From NCBI GenBank assembly GCA_017526725.1, contig JAFXRA010000287.1, forward strand, positions 1-7,335: a stretch of 7,335 nt of DNA. Direction: 5' to 3'. Under the pieces are notes generated by a model. It searched no databases. It was not told the DNA's origin and saw only the letters and a list, made by a program, of their open reading frames with translations. A program made the position numbers and the translations under genes. Positions 6,783 to 7,335 of the stretch are shown here, in pieces. The DNA comes from Candidatus Rifleibacteriota bacterium. GTDB taxonomy: Bacteria > Riflebacteria > Ozemobacteria > Ozemobacterales > Ozemobacteraceae. How positions within the stretch are numbered: position 1 is the stretch's first letter; each line of letters starts with the position of its first letter.

Positions 6783-7160
6783 TTAATTTTGCTGAGGAGA
6801 TAAACTTCTCAACTGTTTAACTTGATCTTTTAATTTCTTTCTGCAATCAGCACACATTACACCTTCGTATATTGTGGCATTGCAAAGTTCACACTGATGT
6901 GCGATTCTTCTCAATCCAACTCTTTCAAGTCTTCCTGATTTTATAAAAGCATGAACGGCATCTTCTGTACAGCCGCAATATTCAGCCACCTGTGCCAAAG
7001 AAGCCCCTGGATTAGCTCGCAAAAAATTCTTTATTTTTGCAAATAATTCTTCTTCTTTTTGAAAACACTTTGGACATATATCCTTGGCTATTTTAACCAT
7101 TATAACGCCGCAAACACGACATGAAATAAGATTATTATTATCAGACTGCTGTTCTGCCAT
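6783..7160 (-). CDS. YvyF-like protein: two zinc ribbons flanking a helix-turn-helix
   Basis: The product has 125 residues. An N-terminal zinc ribbon has Cys 14/17 and 29/32 (CRVC ... CPKC). A central helical region (about 34-82) contains a MerR/HTH-like segment: SLAQVAEYCGCTEDAVHAF followed by IKSGRLE. A C-terminal zinc ribbon has Cys 90/93 and 103/106 (CELC ... CADC), followed by a basic helix. This order, and wording such as VKIAKDICPKCFQKEEELF and the REGRL-like turn, match the flagellar operon protein YvyF family (TIGR03826) of Bacillus as I remember it. The family's biochemical role is poorly known; DNA or protein binding is inferred from the HTH. No flagellar gene is visible in the window. 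The start at 7160 has AAGGA upstream, 12 bp after the preceding gene, so the two are probably co-transcribed. About 170 bp separate it from the coiled-coil gene, which may also have its own promoter. Confidence 0.82.
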   Translation of the reverse strand: MAEQQSDNNNLISCRVCGVIMVKIAKDICPKCFQKEEELFAKIKNFLRANPGASLAQVAEYCGCTEDAVHAFIKSGRLERVGLRRIAHQCELCNATIYEGVMCADCRKKLKDQVKQLRSLSPQQN

Positions 7161-7172
7161 AATTTTTCCTTT

Positions 7173-7335
7173 CTAGTGACTTATAGTCCTTGAACCAAAA
7201 TCAACTGCTGTAACCGGCAAAGCCAACTGCATTATCTTTTTAGGCTCCTTACCAGGTTCATTAACATAAATATTAACAGAATACTCATCCTGAGATGGAA
7301 TTCTGAATAAGTGACGATAATTCTTCATTGAGGCA
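7173..7335 (-). CDS. Unrecognised protein, C-terminal end only (5' part outside window)
   Basis: An open frame enters from the right edge and ends at TAG (7175-7173), giving the last 53 or so residues (ASMKNYRHLFRIP ... DFGSRTISH). An ATG lies at 7328, but the seven bases before it show no ribosome binding site, so this is more likely an internal Met of a longer protein. The visible part suggests beta strands (YSVNIYVNE, IMQLALPVTAVDF). The RHLFRIP start faintly recalls the opening of a PilZ domain, but the chain ends before the rest of such a domain could follow, so no family is assigned. The stop lies 12 bp before the YvyF-like gene, which implies a shared transcript. Confidence 0.6.
   Translation of the reverse strand, partial: ASMKNYRHLFRIPSQDEYSVNIYVNEPGKEPKKIMQLALPVTAVDFGSRTISH

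Noticed and set aside
7173..7335. PilZ domain in the partial protein at the right edge
   Set aside because: Only a weak RHLFRIP resemblance is seen, and the chain ends before the remaining PilZ motif (D/NxSxxG) could follow.

Overview
The window is AT-rich bacterial DNA. Every gene I can support lies on the minus strand, so the reading order runs from the high coordinates to the low ones. The set is: the 3' end of an unrecognised gene (7335-7173), a YvyF-like zinc-ribbon/helix-turn-helix protein (7160-6783), a long coiled-coil protein carrying a GrpE-like domain, a zinc ribbon and TPRs (6609-4519), a valS gene (4489-1823), two small unknown genes (117 aa and 53 aa), and a signal-peptide/TPR/multi-membrane protein that runs off the left edge (1204-1). 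No rRNA, tRNA, CRISPR array, insertion sequence or phage gene is visible, and nothing convincing is encoded on the plus strand.

The gaps are short (12, about 170, 29, 60, 17 and 23 bp) and each gene has a Shine-Dalgarno-like sequence upstream. This suggests one or two co-directional transcription units. The only sizeable gap is 6613-6782, upstream of the coiled-coil gene. It holds a plausible extended -10 promoter and overlapping inverted repeats. A 33-nt AT-rich hairpin sits between valS and the 117-aa gene.

Two observations stand out. First, valS is intact along its whole length except for one in-frame TAA. It replaces the nearly invariant glutamate codon of the ATTRPE motif in the editing domain, and the frame is open on both sides. 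A single base change (G to T on the coding strand) explains it. The other genes here end with TAA, TAG or TGA, so a reassigned code is unlikely. The choice is between a sequencing or assembly error, a recent null allele with another valS elsewhere, and readthrough. Second, the 696-residue protein has an architecture I do not know as a described family: about 430 residues of coiled coil, a segment that reads like the C-terminal half of the co-chaperone GrpE, a four-cysteine zinc ribbon and TPRs. It may be a DnaK/Hsp70-linked scaffold.

Taxonomy is uncertain. The valS sequence (LTMGH in place of the usual HIGH signature, WLPGTDHAGIATQ, SSWLWPF) resembles, from memory, those of the Verrucomicrobiota/Lentisphaerota group. 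YvyF-like proteins are best known from flagellated Bacillota. A diderm, anaerobe-type lineage is plausible but unproven. The genes have no obvious single pathway: translation (valS), possible chaperone work (the GrpE-like protein) and a possibly flagellum-linked regulator are combined with unknown and membrane-associated proteins.
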